DNA of 64,000 nt from Verrucomicrobiia bacterium (GTDB taxonomy: Bacteria; Verrucomicrobiota; Verrucomicrobiia; Verrucomicrobiales; DEV007), in the NCBI GenBank assembly GCA_030425385.1, contig JAUIAH010000001.1, forward strand, positions 682,001 to 746,000, in the 5' to 3' direction. Under the pieces are notes generated by a model, which worked only from the letters and a program-made list of their open reading frames with translations, ran no database searches and was not told the DNA's origin. The translations under genes and the position numbers were made by a program. Below are positions 27,689-38,300 of the stretch, piece after piece (position 1 is the first letter of the stretch; each line of letters starts with the position of its first letter).

Positions 27689-28360
27689 ATGGAAAAGCCG
27701 AAGCCCCTTTCTGTCATCACGTTGGAAGACGACGCCTCCTACACGGAGACCCTGAAGCTCCTCTTGGAAGCCAATGGCCAGTATCAGGTGGTGCAGTCCT
27801 TCCGCAATCCGGTTCATTTCCTCTGTCAACTTCCCAACTTGGTGGCCGAAGTCTTTCTATTGGATGTCAACCTGCCCAAGCTATCCGGTGTCCAATGCGT
27901 GAGTGAAGTGCGGCGCGAACATCCTACAAGCCGCATCCTCATTCTTACGGTTCACGACAGTGATGCGATGGTTCTCGATGCTTTCCTGGGAGGGGCCGAT
28001 GGATATTTGCTCAAAGATGAATCCCTGGAGAATGTACACCTCGCCATCCAGGAAGCGGTGCGTGGCGGGGCACCCATGTCGGCCTCGATTGCGCGCAAAG
28101 TGGTGCGCTTGCTTGGACAATTAAAAGACCAAGGGTCCTCTCCCGATCCTCAGGAACTCTCGGAGCCCAGTGTCGTTGAGAAACTCCTTACCTCCCGCGA
28201 ATACGAAATTCTCATCCTCCTTTCTAAGGGAGATCGTTACAAAGACATCGCTGCCAAGCTCCATGTGACCGTGGATACCGTCAAAACGCATATCCGACAC
28301 ATCTACGAGAAACTGCACGTGCGCAATAAGGCGGAAGCCGTGGCGCGCCTCTTATCCTGA
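27689..28360 (+). CDS. NarL/FixJ-type response regulator
   Basis: 223 residues. The receiver domain has the acidic pair (D14, D15), the phospho-acceptor Asp59 in FLLDVNLPK, the switch Thr in ILTVHD and the Lys in YLLKDES. The C-terminal LuxR-type helix-turn-helix (~166-221) shows the standard 'LTSREYEILILLSKG...IAAKLHVTVDTVKTHIRHIYEKL' pattern (given here in part). It is a DNA-binding transcription factor activated by phosphorylation. The two histidine kinases follow immediately (10 bp gap), so all three genes form one signalling operon with a single regulator. Confidence 0.93.
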   Translation: MEKPKPLSVITLEDDASYTETLKLLLEANGQYQVVQSFRNPVHFLCQLPNLVAEVFLLDVNLPKLSGVQCVSEVRREHPTSRILILTVHDSDAMVLDAFLGGADGYLLKDESLENVHLAIQEAVRGGAPMSASIARKVVRLLGQLKDQGSSPDPQELSEPSVVEKLLTSREYEILILLSKGDRYKDIAAKLHVTVDTVKTHIRHIYEKLHVRNKAEAVARLLS

Positions 28361-28370
28361 GACCACCCTC

Positions 28371-31300
28371 ATGAGGATGCTGCTCCGCTCAAGCGTGATG
28401 CTATTCGTCGCCTGGACATGCGAATGGGTGCAGGCTCAAACGCCGACCGCTGCCGAGGCCGTGGCCTCCCTGCAGCCGGGCCGTTATGCTGGCTTCTGGG
28501 GGCATCACCAAATCAGCACATTCTATCAGATTAATGAAATACAGGATGGGCGCGTGAGCGGAACCGTTGAAGTGGTTCGGGATAGTCGAAAGATCTTGTT
28601 TGAGACCACTCCTCAAGTCATGGCATTCGCCTTAGAAAGGGATGCTGATGGCGGTTGGATCTTTCAATGGCCTAATGGGCTAAGCCAAGCCTCCACGAGC
28701 GATGCGATGAGGATTCACCGGACGATGAATGGACCACTGCTGACTGGTAGGTTTACGCTCGATGGGACCTCCTCTAGACAGAGTACTTTCGTCGCCGGAT
28801 TCTGGGTGGATCCTGAAGCAGTGACCTTCAATCCGTTCGATCTAGTTGCGCAGAAACTGACAGCTCAGCGCACCTTTCCAGCTCGTGTGACTTATCACGG
28901 TGCCGCGGATGGTTTGGCGCACAATGCCTGCCGATCGAGCGTCATCACAGCAGACGGCCATTTGTGGATTGGGACCATCGGGGGACTGAGCCGCTTTGAC
29001 GGGTCCGAGTGGGTAACGTTCACAACCGCCAATAGCGATATTCCGGAAGATAACGTCACGGCTTTGGCTGAGAATCATCTGGGTGAGCTGATGATTGGAA
29101 CGAAGAATAGCGGCATTTGCCGATATGCGAATGGAGAATTCTCACGGCCCTGGCCTCAATGGCAGGATCAGCGGATTACTGATCTGACCGCCGCAGACGA
29201 CAGCATGTGGATTGATTGGCATTGGGATCGGTTTGGACGAATAGCCCCCGATGGCACGTTTCGAGAGTGGCGGTTTTCTGAGTTGAATCTTCCTGGGGTG
29301 GAAACGGGTGGCGATGGTTTCAAGATTTCAATCAGAGACAAGCTATTGTTCTGTACTCACGGCGGGCTGTGTCTGCTAGATCCTGATCAAGGAGCCACGA
29401 CCGTGATGGGAGTTCGTTCGAGAATGGTGGTATCGGGTCCAAATGGCTATATGCATGCCGCGGGAAGCCACTTCACGATCACAAAAGATTTACTGAAGCA
29501 TCGATCCTTTCAAATCTCCAGTGAATCCGGCCCAATTCAACACCTATTGGCGAATAGAAATGGGGATTACTGGATCATTACCAATAGCATGCTTCTTCAT
29601 TTCGATGATGCTAATCGGATTCTCTCGTATGTGCCTTCTTTCCCAGAAGAATTCTGTGAAACGTCGCAGAATTTACTGGAGGATCGGCAAGGGAACCTAT
29701 GGGTGATCACTGGACAGCAAGGCGCCGTCCAAGTGGAACCGCAGTGTGCCGAAGTCGTGCTCTCGGAAAGCCGATACGATTTCATGCCACAAACCGTGAT
29801 GGCAGGCCCTGAGGGTGATGTCTATGTCACCGCGGATTCGCGGGTAGAGCACTTCAAGGGTTCTTCACGAAGGCAAATCAAACGCTCTCCTCGCCTGAAC
29901 TTCTACACCGGCATCGCCACAGCGAAAGACCAGCCGGTGTGGGTAGGGCTCACGCCGCGAGATGACCGCGACGGTGATCCCATGCCCCCTTTTGGACGAT
30001 TGACCCGAGACGGGATCGATTCCGAAGGCATCCCGGTTCTCGACGACCGGCCAATGGACACCTGGTCTGGACTCCTCGTCCGCCGCAATGGCGAAGTATG
30101 GGTTGCCGGAGAGGGCGGGGCTTATTGGTATGACGGTGAGCGCATACGCAATTACAATGATTTCATTGGGATGCAACGTGGAGCGGTGGAAACAATGTTC
30201 GAGGACTCCCACGAGTCGTTGTGGTTCGGGACGCCTGGATTCGGAGCCTTTCAGGCTGAGGATTTGACCGCGCCCCGCCAATACACGAAAGCCACGCACG
30301 GTCTTCCATCGGATACGATCTATTCCTTCTATGAAGATAGTGACGGTGGCATGTGGATCGGAACGGATCGCGGCCTTGCGTATTGGGATCGGGAGGCGCA
30401 ACACGCCCATCTGATTGATCAAGCGCCCATCGCCACCCTTCATGTGGGAGCCATTGTCGAGGATCTCTATCGGCGTCTCTGGATCGGGACGCCTCGTGGC
30501 ATCTATGTCATGGCGCTTGATGATCTGGCGCGGCACGTGATCAGTGGCGCATCCTTCCCGCTCCGAGCGATCACACGCCGGGATGGGCTCGTCAATGAGA
30601 CGGTTTATGCTTATCACTTTCCTACCGCATGCCGAGCTTCGGATGGATTGCTCTACTTTTGCATGGAAGGAGGCCTTGCCAAGATCGATCCCAGCCGCCT
30701 GCCTCAAGCGACGCAAGGGCCGCCCATTCGCATTCGCGCCGCGTCGACGAGCGACGAGCAACAGACATTCTGGAGCCGAACCCTTCCCGATGCCATCACC
30801 TTCCCCCCCAGTGCGCAGAATCTTCTCCGTATCGACTACGGCGCCATTGCCCTCACGCGCCCTGACAAAGTGCGCTATCAATATCGCCTGATTGGCGTCG
30901 ATGACCAATGGAACACTGTTGGAGGTCAAAGGAGTGCTTGGTACCCGCATCTTCAAGCGGGAACGTATCGATTTGAGGTGCAAGCTACCGACTTTAGACA
31001 ATCTGTCAGTCCTGAGCCCGCGGCATTGGCGTTCACCATTGCTAAGCATCCCTACCAAACGTGGTGGTTTCGATTCTCGGCCGGCCTGGGGATTCTGATC
31101 GTGTTGGGAAGCGGGCTCACGATCTGGATGCGATCTCGTGCCAAGGTCATCGCGCTTAAGAAAGATCTTGAAATGGAATCGGAAAGAACGCGCATTGCGC
31201 GGGACATGCACGACGAGATTGGCTCGGCCTTAGCTCAAATCGGCATGTTGGGTCAATTGGCCAGCCAAACCGCAGATGCCGATGCCACCAACACGAAGAT

Positions 31301-31772
31301 CCGCCAATTAGCCAAGCATTGTTCTCAGTCGCTTCGCGAAATCATTTGGTCCCTCACGCCCCAGCAAAACCGCATTGAAGATCTGGAAACCTATCTCCGC
31401 CATTATATTGATCAAGCCCTCGACGGATCAGGAACGATTCCGATCTATCAATTCACTGACGTCGACAATGATGATCGCGAGCTTTCGCCGGCCATCCGTC
31501 GTCAACTAGTGCTCATCGTGAAAGGTATTCTCAGTAATGTCCTCAAGCATGCCCGAGCGCAACGGTTTCATCTCCAGCTCAAGACGAGTGAGCAATTCCT
31601 TACCTTGCAAGCCACCGATGATGGTATCGGATTCGATTCCGACGCCGTACCACTGGATGCCATTGGTATTTCTACGATGAAAGAAAGGGCCGCCCAATTA
31701 AACGGAAATCTTGACTTCTCTTCCTCACGCCGAAGTGGCACTACGATCACCCTCACGCTGCCACTGACATGA
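28371..31772 (+). CDS. Propeller-sensor hybrid histidine kinase, copy 1
   Basis: 1133 residues. Signal peptide (~1-22); a ~120-residue N-terminal region of unknown fold; two-component-regulator propeller repeats (~170-740, seen as 'DGHLWIGTIGGLSRFDG', 'ESLWFGTPGFGAFQ' and 'GGMWIGTDRGLAYWD'); a Y_Y_Y-type domain (~785-880); one membrane helix (~898-922); a HisKA_3 dimerisation helix with His947 in ARDMHDEIGSALAQI; and a C-terminal HATPase domain (N-box SNVLKHA, DDGIGFD). It should sense an extracytoplasmic signal, often a polysaccharide fragment in relatives, and phosphorylate the regulator upstream. No receiver domain is attached. Its stop overlaps the next start. Confidence 0.93.
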   Translation: MRMLLRSSVMLFVAWTCEWVQAQTPTAAEAVASLQPGRYAGFWGHHQISTFYQINEIQDGRVSGTVEVVRDSRKILFETTPQVMAFALERDADGGWIFQWPNGLSQASTSDAMRIHRTMNGPLLTGRFTLDGTSSRQSTFVAGFWVDPEAVTFNPFDLVAQKLTAQRTFPARVTYHGAADGLAHNACRSSVITADGHLWIGTIGGLSRFDGSEWVTFTTANSDIPEDNVTALAENHLGELMIGTKNSGICRYANGEFSRPWPQWQDQRITDLTAADDSMWIDWHWDRFGRIAPDGTFREWRFSELNLPGVETGGDGFKISIRDKLLFCTHGGLCLLDPDQGATTVMGVRSRMVVSGPNGYMHAAGSHFTITKDLLKHRSFQISSESGPIQHLLANRNGDYWIITNSMLLHFDDANRILSYVPSFPEEFCETSQNLLEDRQGNLWVITGQQGAVQVEPQCAEVVLSESRYDFMPQTVMAGPEGDVYVTADSRVEHFKGSSRRQIKRSPRLNFYTGIATAKDQPVWVGLTPRDDRDGDPMPPFGRLTRDGIDSEGIPVLDDRPMDTWSGLLVRRNGEVWVAGEGGAYWYDGERIRNYNDFIGMQRGAVETMFEDSHESLWFGTPGFGAFQAEDLTAPRQYTKATHGLPSDTIYSFYEDSDGGMWIGTDRGLAYWDREAQHAHLIDQAPIATLHVGAIVEDLYRRLWIGTPRGIYVMALDDLARHVISGASFPLRAITRRDGLVNETVYAYHFPTACRASDGLLYFCMEGGLAKIDPSRLPQATQGPPIRIRAASTSDEQQTFWSRTLPDAITFPPSAQNLLRIDYGAIALTRPDKVRYQYRLIGVDDQWNTVGGQRSAWYPHLQAGTYRFEVQATDFRQSVSPEPAALAFTIAKHPYQTWWFRFSAGLGILIVLGSGLTIWMRSRAKVIALKKDLEMESERTRIARDMHDEIGSALAQIGMLGQLASQTADADATNTKIRQLAKHCSQSLREIIWSLTPQQNRIEDLETYLRHYIDQALDGSGTIPIYQFTDVDNDDRELSPAIRRQLVLIVKGILSNVLKHARAQRFHLQLKTSEQFLTLQATDDGIGFDSDAVPLDAIGISTMKERAAQLNGNLDFSSSRRSGTTITLTLPLT

Positions 31773-34700
31773 GATTCCCAGGCCGTGATTTGAGAAAGAT
31801 TGGTCATATTCCTCCAGAGAGCAAGTCAATCGTCAGGAACCCAATCGAGTCCCGCTGTGCAATCCCACGCACAGTCGCCATCCTTCTACTTTCGATCACA
31901 CTAGGATACAGCATTGAACCGTCAATACCCACTTTAAAGTCCGGAAAATACCAAGGCTATTGCGGGGGCATGCCTGTGCCTCTTGTATACGATCTGCAAC
32001 TTCAAGAGAATGGCCACCTCGGTGGAGAGCTAAGATTAGATTCAGGCTCGCAAAGCAAGTTTTCCGTTAGGGTTGAGTTTCGGCGTACGGATAGCGGGTG
32101 GGTCTCCCGTTGGGATAGAGCAAAGTCTTTCGCTACAGTCGTCGCGCCGATGCGTGTTTATCAAACGCCGCGGGGCCCGCTGTTATCTACCACGCTACAG
32201 CTACCGGGAGAGCAGCACGTACGTCATGCTGGCTTCTGGCTAGACAGGACTCTGAAACGGCAGCCCATGTTAATGTCCCATATCCCTATGCAGATTGGCG
32301 AGCCCATCTCCGCAGCGGTAACCGTCTACACCTCGGGCGCTGGGCTTGCGGATAATGCAGTCCGCTGTTCCCTAGAGGCGGCCGATGGCCACCTGTGGTT
32401 TGGTACGGTCAACGGCTTGAGCCGTTTTGATGGGCAAACGTGGAAAACCTTCACTCCAGAGAACAGTACGCTTCCCGACGAGAACGTCACGGGTTTGGCA
32501 GAATACCTCGATGGCCCTATGGTGGTCGCTACCAAGAGTAATGGTCTATTCCTCTATCAAGATGGACAGTTTCATCCACACCCAGCCAATGGCGCTTGGT
32601 CGCGGGAGCGGATCACGGGTCTGCAGATAGCGGGGAATGGTGATCTTTGGTGTAGCGTCCATCCCAACCGACTCACGCGGATCTCCGAGGACAGGACCGT
32701 TTCATCGTGGGTGCCAAGTGATTTGCAATTCCCGCGTGGCCCGGGTTCAGACAGTCCCGACGCGTTCGTTGACTATCTCATCCTTCCCGATGGCCGCATC
32801 TTCGTGTCTTCCACTCGCGGCGCCATCCTCCTTGATCTCGACAGACCGGAAAGTGTTTATGTGCATTCGACTGCCAAGGGTAAATTGGAGCATGCAAGTG
32901 ATGGACGCCTCTTTTATCATTCCTACGGCACCGTTTGCGTTAGCGATGACGAATTCAGAAGCACGCGGGCGTTTGAACTTCCGAGCGAATGTCAACCCGT
33001 CCATAGAATTCAAACGGCTCAGCACGAGAACCATTTGTGGATTGTGGCCCACCGGAAACTCTATCAGTGGGAGATCGATACGGACCGCTTGCATCCGGTC
33101 GAAGGCATTCCACAGCGATTCTTGGATGCGACAGTTCAGGATATCTTCGAAGACGCTGAAGGTGGTTTGTGGATCGTTTCCGCCGTCCATGGCGTCTTGC
33201 GCGCCCAGCGCGAATGGGTGGAATGGCTTGATGATGGCAAAGATCGCACGCCTGCAAACCTAGGGCGATATCCTTGGCAACCCAGCAGCATTGTCGATGG
33301 ACCCAATACCATCCACGTTGCCGCAAGCAGCTATATCACCACTATTCAAGACGGGAAGATCGACGATCATCAGTATCCTGGAGGCGAACAAGCGACGGCC
33401 CTTCGCTCCATCGTCCGAGATGGCGACGATTTCTGGATAGGAGCCGCAAGCCCTGAGGCCGGTGGCTTCGGAACCTTGGCCTTTCTTGTGCACCAACGCG
33501 GCTCCGAAACGGAATGGCATCCCATTCCGATCACGCCCGGAAAGCGTATTGATATGGGCGACATCGCCTGCCGCCAAGGCGAGGTTTGGGTGACGGCGCA
33601 GGCCTCTGCCTTCCGTTTTAGAAATGGGTCTTGGGCCACCTGGCAAGAAATCTACGATATCGACCCGGTTCCTCTCAAAACAATCGCAACGACAAGTCGA
33701 GAAACGCTATGGTTCGGAGCCGATGAGAGTGGTCTCTTTCTTGATCAGCCGGATCACAAACTCCGGCACTTCACTACAGCCGATGGTCTCCCCTCCAATA
33801 CGATCTCCTGCGTCTATGAAGGGAAGGATCAGACGATTTGGATTGGCACCCCATCAGGAATGTGCCGATGGAGGGGCACCCGGTTTGAATCCGTAAGCGT
33901 TGGCCCCTTCCACGAACTCAACGCCGCCGTTATCATTGAAGACGCAGTCCAGCGCCTTTGGTTAGGCACGGGACGGGGAATCGTCGTTGTCGCCATCTCC
34001 GAACTCGAACGCTATTGGAATGGAGAAATCGCCGAACCGAAAGTCCTTCGGCTCGGCGTCGCCGAAGGGTTAGAGAACGAAACTGTCTACACACATCATT
34101 CTTCCTCCGCCGCCGCTGAGGCAAGCGGTCATCTCTACTTCTGCATGGAAGGCGGTGCCATCGCACGAATCAATCCCGCACTCGTCCCCATGGAGCCGAC
34201 AGGACCCAAGCTCGAAATCGCCGCCATCACTGGCCCTGGTGAAAGTGCTTGGTCAGGCCGGATAGCTTATCCTCCCGCCGCCCAACAGTTCTTGCGCATC
34301 GATTACAAAGGCATTGGCTTCACGCGACCCGAGGGAACCAGGTATCATTACCGGCTCAAGGGACTTTCTGATGAATGGAAATCCGTCGGCACGCAGAGAC
34401 ACACGATCTTCCCTGGGCTCAACCCTGGTGCCTACGAATTCCAGTTGAAAGCCTACAACGGTCAGCAGACGCGCAGCGCTGCCATTGCCCGTTGGCCCTT
34501 TACGGTACGACCGTATCTCCATCAAACCTGGTGGTTCCGTCTCGCCCTCCTCAGTGCTGTTGCCGCCATCCTCTACGGCGTCTACCGGTACCGACTGCGT
34601 TGGCAACTCCACACCAATGCGCTGGAGAAGCGTCTTGAGATGGAAGAAGAACGATCGCGGATCGCTCGTGACATGCACGACGAGATCGGCTCAGCGCTCG

Positions 34701-35239
34701 CGCAGATCGGCATGTTAGGACAACTTGCCGAGCAGTCCTCAGACCCTCAGAAGACCAACGCGCGCATCCGCAAACTCGCCAAACACTGTTCCCAATCGCT
34801 CCGCGAAATCATTTGGTCCCTCACCCCACAGCACAACCGCATCGAAGACCTCGAAGCCTACCTCCGTCACTACGTCGACCAAGCCCTCGACGGATCCGGA
34901 ACCCGCCCATCCTATCAGTTCAACGTCGCCGCCAATCTCGACACCGAACTCTCGCCCGCCACGCGACGCCAACTCCTCCTCATCCTCAAAGGCATCCTCA
35001 GCAACGTCCTCAAACACGCCCAAGCCACTGAATTCCATCTCAGTGTCGAAAGTGATGAGAACCAGCTGGTTCTCAAAGCGCAAGACAACGGCATCGGCTT
35101 TGATCCAGAGCAAATGCCTCCCGATGCCATCGGCCTCACCACGATTCGCGAGCGTGCTGAGCAGATCCAAAGCTCATTTGAGATCAATTCTTCGGAGTTT
35201 CGAGGAACCTGCCTAACGTTAATGCTGCCGCTGGCTTAG
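31769..35239 (+). CDS. Propeller-sensor histidine kinase, copy 2
   Basis: 1156 residues, overlapping copy 1 by ATGA. Same domain order: a long N-terminus whose hydrophobic core (~35-48) suggests a signal peptide or anchor; propeller repeats (~190-760: 'DGHLWFGTVNGLSRFDG' and 'QTIWIGTPSGMCRWRG'); Y_Y_Y; a membrane helix (~922-942); HisKA_3 with His970; and HATPase. The kinase region is nearly the same as in copy 1 (GSALAQIGMLGQLA, HCSQSLREIIWSLTPQ), while the sensor half is clearly diverged. This fits a duplication that kept signalling to the shared regulator while changing the input ligand. Confidence 0.93.
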   Translation: MRFPGRDLRKIGHIPPESKSIVRNPIESRCAIPRTVAILLLSITLGYSIEPSIPTLKSGKYQGYCGGMPVPLVYDLQLQENGHLGGELRLDSGSQSKFSVRVEFRRTDSGWVSRWDRAKSFATVVAPMRVYQTPRGPLLSTTLQLPGEQHVRHAGFWLDRTLKRQPMLMSHIPMQIGEPISAAVTVYTSGAGLADNAVRCSLEAADGHLWFGTVNGLSRFDGQTWKTFTPENSTLPDENVTGLAEYLDGPMVVATKSNGLFLYQDGQFHPHPANGAWSRERITGLQIAGNGDLWCSVHPNRLTRISEDRTVSSWVPSDLQFPRGPGSDSPDAFVDYLILPDGRIFVSSTRGAILLDLDRPESVYVHSTAKGKLEHASDGRLFYHSYGTVCVSDDEFRSTRAFELPSECQPVHRIQTAQHENHLWIVAHRKLYQWEIDTDRLHPVEGIPQRFLDATVQDIFEDAEGGLWIVSAVHGVLRAQREWVEWLDDGKDRTPANLGRYPWQPSSIVDGPNTIHVAASSYITTIQDGKIDDHQYPGGEQATALRSIVRDGDDFWIGAASPEAGGFGTLAFLVHQRGSETEWHPIPITPGKRIDMGDIACRQGEVWVTAQASAFRFRNGSWATWQEIYDIDPVPLKTIATTSRETLWFGADESGLFLDQPDHKLRHFTTADGLPSNTISCVYEGKDQTIWIGTPSGMCRWRGTRFESVSVGPFHELNAAVIIEDAVQRLWLGTGRGIVVVAISELERYWNGEIAEPKVLRLGVAEGLENETVYTHHSSSAAAEASGHLYFCMEGGAIARINPALVPMEPTGPKLEIAAITGPGESAWSGRIAYPPAAQQFLRIDYKGIGFTRPEGTRYHYRLKGLSDEWKSVGTQRHTIFPGLNPGAYEFQLKAYNGQQTRSAAIARWPFTVRPYLHQTWWFRLALLSAVAAILYGVYRYRLRWQLHTNALEKRLEMEEERSRIARDMHDEIGSALAQIGMLGQLAEQSSDPQKTNARIRKLAKHCSQSLREIIWSLTPQHNRIEDLEAYLRHYVDQALDGSGTRPSYQFNVAANLDTELSPATRRQLLLILKGILSNVLKHAQATEFHLSVESDENQLVLKAQDNGIGFDPEQMPPDAIGLTTIRERAEQIQSSFEINSSEFRGTCLTLMLPLA

Positions 35240-35270
35240 TAGACCACTTACACTTATTAAAGGACAGATT

Positions 35271-35286
35271 TCACCTTTTAGGGTGA
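35271..35286. promoter_or_regulatory. Palindromic motif upstream of the metalloprotease
   Basis: TCACCT at 35271-35276, a four-base spacer, and GGGTGA at 35281-35286, followed by TAGC. One arm position is mismatched relative to the perfect palindrome at 27625. It is centred ~45 bp before the GTG at 35323 and lies in the 83-bp gap after the kinase operon. Same spacer length and flank as the sites at 27625 and 39957. Confidence 0.45.
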
Positions 35287-35322
35287 TAGCCTAGCTCTCT
35301 GGGAAAGGCTTCAATCGTTCTC

Positions 35323-38300
35323 GTGAAACGCGATCTGATGAAGCGATGCTCTCGTAGGCCTAATGGTATTGCTGGAGTGTCCCTAACCTCACGCAATCTC
35401 CGAAGGCTTCCGCTTAGAGTCTCTCTCCTGCTGGCTCTGTGCCTGTGTTTATGGAGCCACTTCCACGAATCGATTCCACCAGTCGCCCCGATTACCAAAG
35501 GCCCCTCTCCCGCTGGTGGTGCGCCGAGTGTTGCCTTTCAGAAAGAACCCATCATAAAGGTTCCTGTGATCCCATCCACGGCGACAGCCGATGCCGAGAG
35601 CCTTGCAGTGGCCCACCGACGCGTAGCGATCTTAAGACGACTTTGCGAAACGGATCCGGACCGAGCCATGCGCGAAGCGCTTTCTTGGAGTGAATGGATC
35701 ACCTTGCCTGAGCCCATTCGGAACGCAGTCGAGAAACCCATCAGTTGGCGGGCAAACCTGGATGTCTTTCCGGCATGCGGCGGAATCGGGAAAGTAAGCC
35801 GGGAACTTCGCCATCAGGGGATACGCTACGAGGCCTTTGTGACTTCTCCGTTGGAAGACGTTCTCAGCCAATCCCAAGGGTCCATCCATGGGGTGCTGTT
35901 GGGCGATCGTGTGCTCCTTGGAGGGAGGGGTATCGTCCCGATGGAGGAGCACACCGCAGATGCGGTCGCGAAGCACCTCGGTGTCGAGATTTCAACATGG
36001 AATCGCGAAGACGGCTCAGGGATTCGTGAGGATGAGGAAGCCATAGGGCTGGTTGGTGGCGAGGTCTTTGCCTTTGCGTCAAAAGAGGAACGCGCTGAAG
36101 TCGATCATGGCCTGATGGCCCTGATGCGGTCCCCAAATCCGCGAGCCATGGCTCTGGCATTGCAAGAACGCCCTCTTCCACAGGAGTTGCCAGCGCTGGC
36201 ATTGACAGCTGCCTCTTCGTGGACGGAAACGGAAAAGCGCGTTCTCGCCATTCGCGTCGATTTCTCTGACGAACCCGGAGAAGCGATCAGCCAATCAGCG
36301 CTCGAGACGTTATTGGTGCAAGCGTCTGATGACATTGAAGCCATGGCCTACGGAAAGACTTTCCTTACGAGTACGGTGACGCCTGAAGTCTTTCGGCTGC
36401 CTCAGACAGCTGCCTACTATGTAAACGGTGGAAATCACCGTTCTGGGGAGCTCGCAGATGACGCCAAGGCGCTCGCCTCAGCTGCGGGCTACACGCTCAC
36501 AGATTACGACATTCATCTTTACGCGTTTGGGGCCGTGGGATTTCCTTATACGGGATTGGGAAACATTGGAGGCGGAGACCATTGGAATGCAGGCTACTAT
36601 GATAATACCCATGTCTTGGTACATGAGTTTGGACATAACTACGGCGTGGGCCACGCCAGTTTCTGGCAAACCATTGGCGGTCGCCCCATGGATCGGAGCG
36701 GCCTTGGCGGGGACTCGCCAATCGAGCACGAAGAGTACGGTGACATCTTTGATCCCATGGGAGATGGCGGGCTTCCTGAGGGTCAATTCAATATGTACTT
36801 GCGCCGGTATCTCAATTGGATCTCTGAGGACAACGTCATCAAGCCGATGACCTCGGGGATCTATCGGATTTATGCATTTGATCATCCTGAAGCTCTCGAG
36901 AAGCCCACCGTCGCCCTTCAACTGCAGGCAGGAAATAGCGAACATTACTGGGTTGGCTTGCGGCGAGCGTTCCCAGGGACGGACCCCATTGCCAATAGTG
37001 CTTCTGTGGTTTGGGCGTTTGGTGGAGGCCGAACGCGACTTTTGGATATGACTCAGGGGTCGCTCGCTGAAGGTAGGACCTTACGCGATGATCGCACGGA
37101 TGCTGGGCTACCGGTGGGCGCGTCTTTCACAGACCCCACCGGTGCCTTTACCCTTAAAACAGTGGCTCAAGGCGGCACTGGAATGAACGCCTATCTGGAT
37201 ATGGAGGTCATCTTTCATGAGGAGGGCGGACTCTATCGTTTCTTCACCGATACCTCGCGCTCTGAGAAAGGTTTATTGGGAAGCTATGTCAATGGTAGTT
37301 TGAGGGGCGTCGATCAGCCGGATTGGCGGGTGAGTCAGAGCATCGCCGGACAACGCGTGGATTCATCTCTTGAGTTTACTGGGGAAGGCTGGGGCAATCG
37401 CACAGAGGTAGGTATCACCGGTGGGACGGATGCGAATTGGGAGCACTTTTCCGTGCAGTGGGATGGCGTCATCGACGTGAAGAATCGTTTCCGTCTAGCC
37501 ACTTCTAGCGGTGATAGCAGCCGGTTCTGGATCGACCTCAATGGCAATGGAAGTTTCGAGAGTTCAGAACTCGTCAATAACCACTGGGGCGCGGCTCAGG
37601 GTGACCGCGTCGGTGACTATAGTAATTGGCTGACAGCAGGGCTTTACGCTATTCGTGTTCAATATGAGGAAGAAGTGGGCGGTAACCGATTTCGTTTCGT
37701 GCACGAAAGGCCAACTCGCCGACTGTATGATCTCTTCACCTCGGCTTCCGAGCTGACAAAGGGGTTGGTGGGCAGCTACATCGATCAAAGCCTGCGTGCG
37801 GTGCCAGAGCCAACGGACTGGAGAGTTGCGCAATCCGTAGCAGGAACTCGAATCGATCCCGAACTGTTCTTTGTCAATTCAGGCTGGGGAAATCGATCAG
37901 CCGCGGGCTTGACGAAAGGGAGTGATGCCGATTGGGAAGACTTCTCCGTGCAATGGGATGGATTTATACGCATTCATGAAACCTGCCGCCTCGTCACTCG
38001 CAGCGATGACGGCAGCCGATTCTGGATCGATCTGAACGGGGATGGCGACTATGAGGATGCCCTGGAACTGACAAACAACCATTGGGGGAGCGGGCAGGGC
38101 GAGACCTATGGGGAACTCTCAAGTCGGCTTTTGCCTGGGCTTTATGCCATCCGCGTACAATACGAAGAAGGAGGCGGAGGCAATGTGATGGGCCTATCAG
38201 GATTCCTTGAAAGCTCCTATGCAGACTCGACCGTGGATTGGAGTGGCCGGGGCACACAGGGCGAACAAGGATGGAGCTATGGCTACCGCAGTGTCAGTGC

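Noticed and set aside
29865-31211. Minus-strand frame of 448 codons opposite the propeller kinase
   Set aside because: The sense strand encodes clear propeller, Y_Y_Y and kinase motifs; the antisense protein has no recognisable domain.
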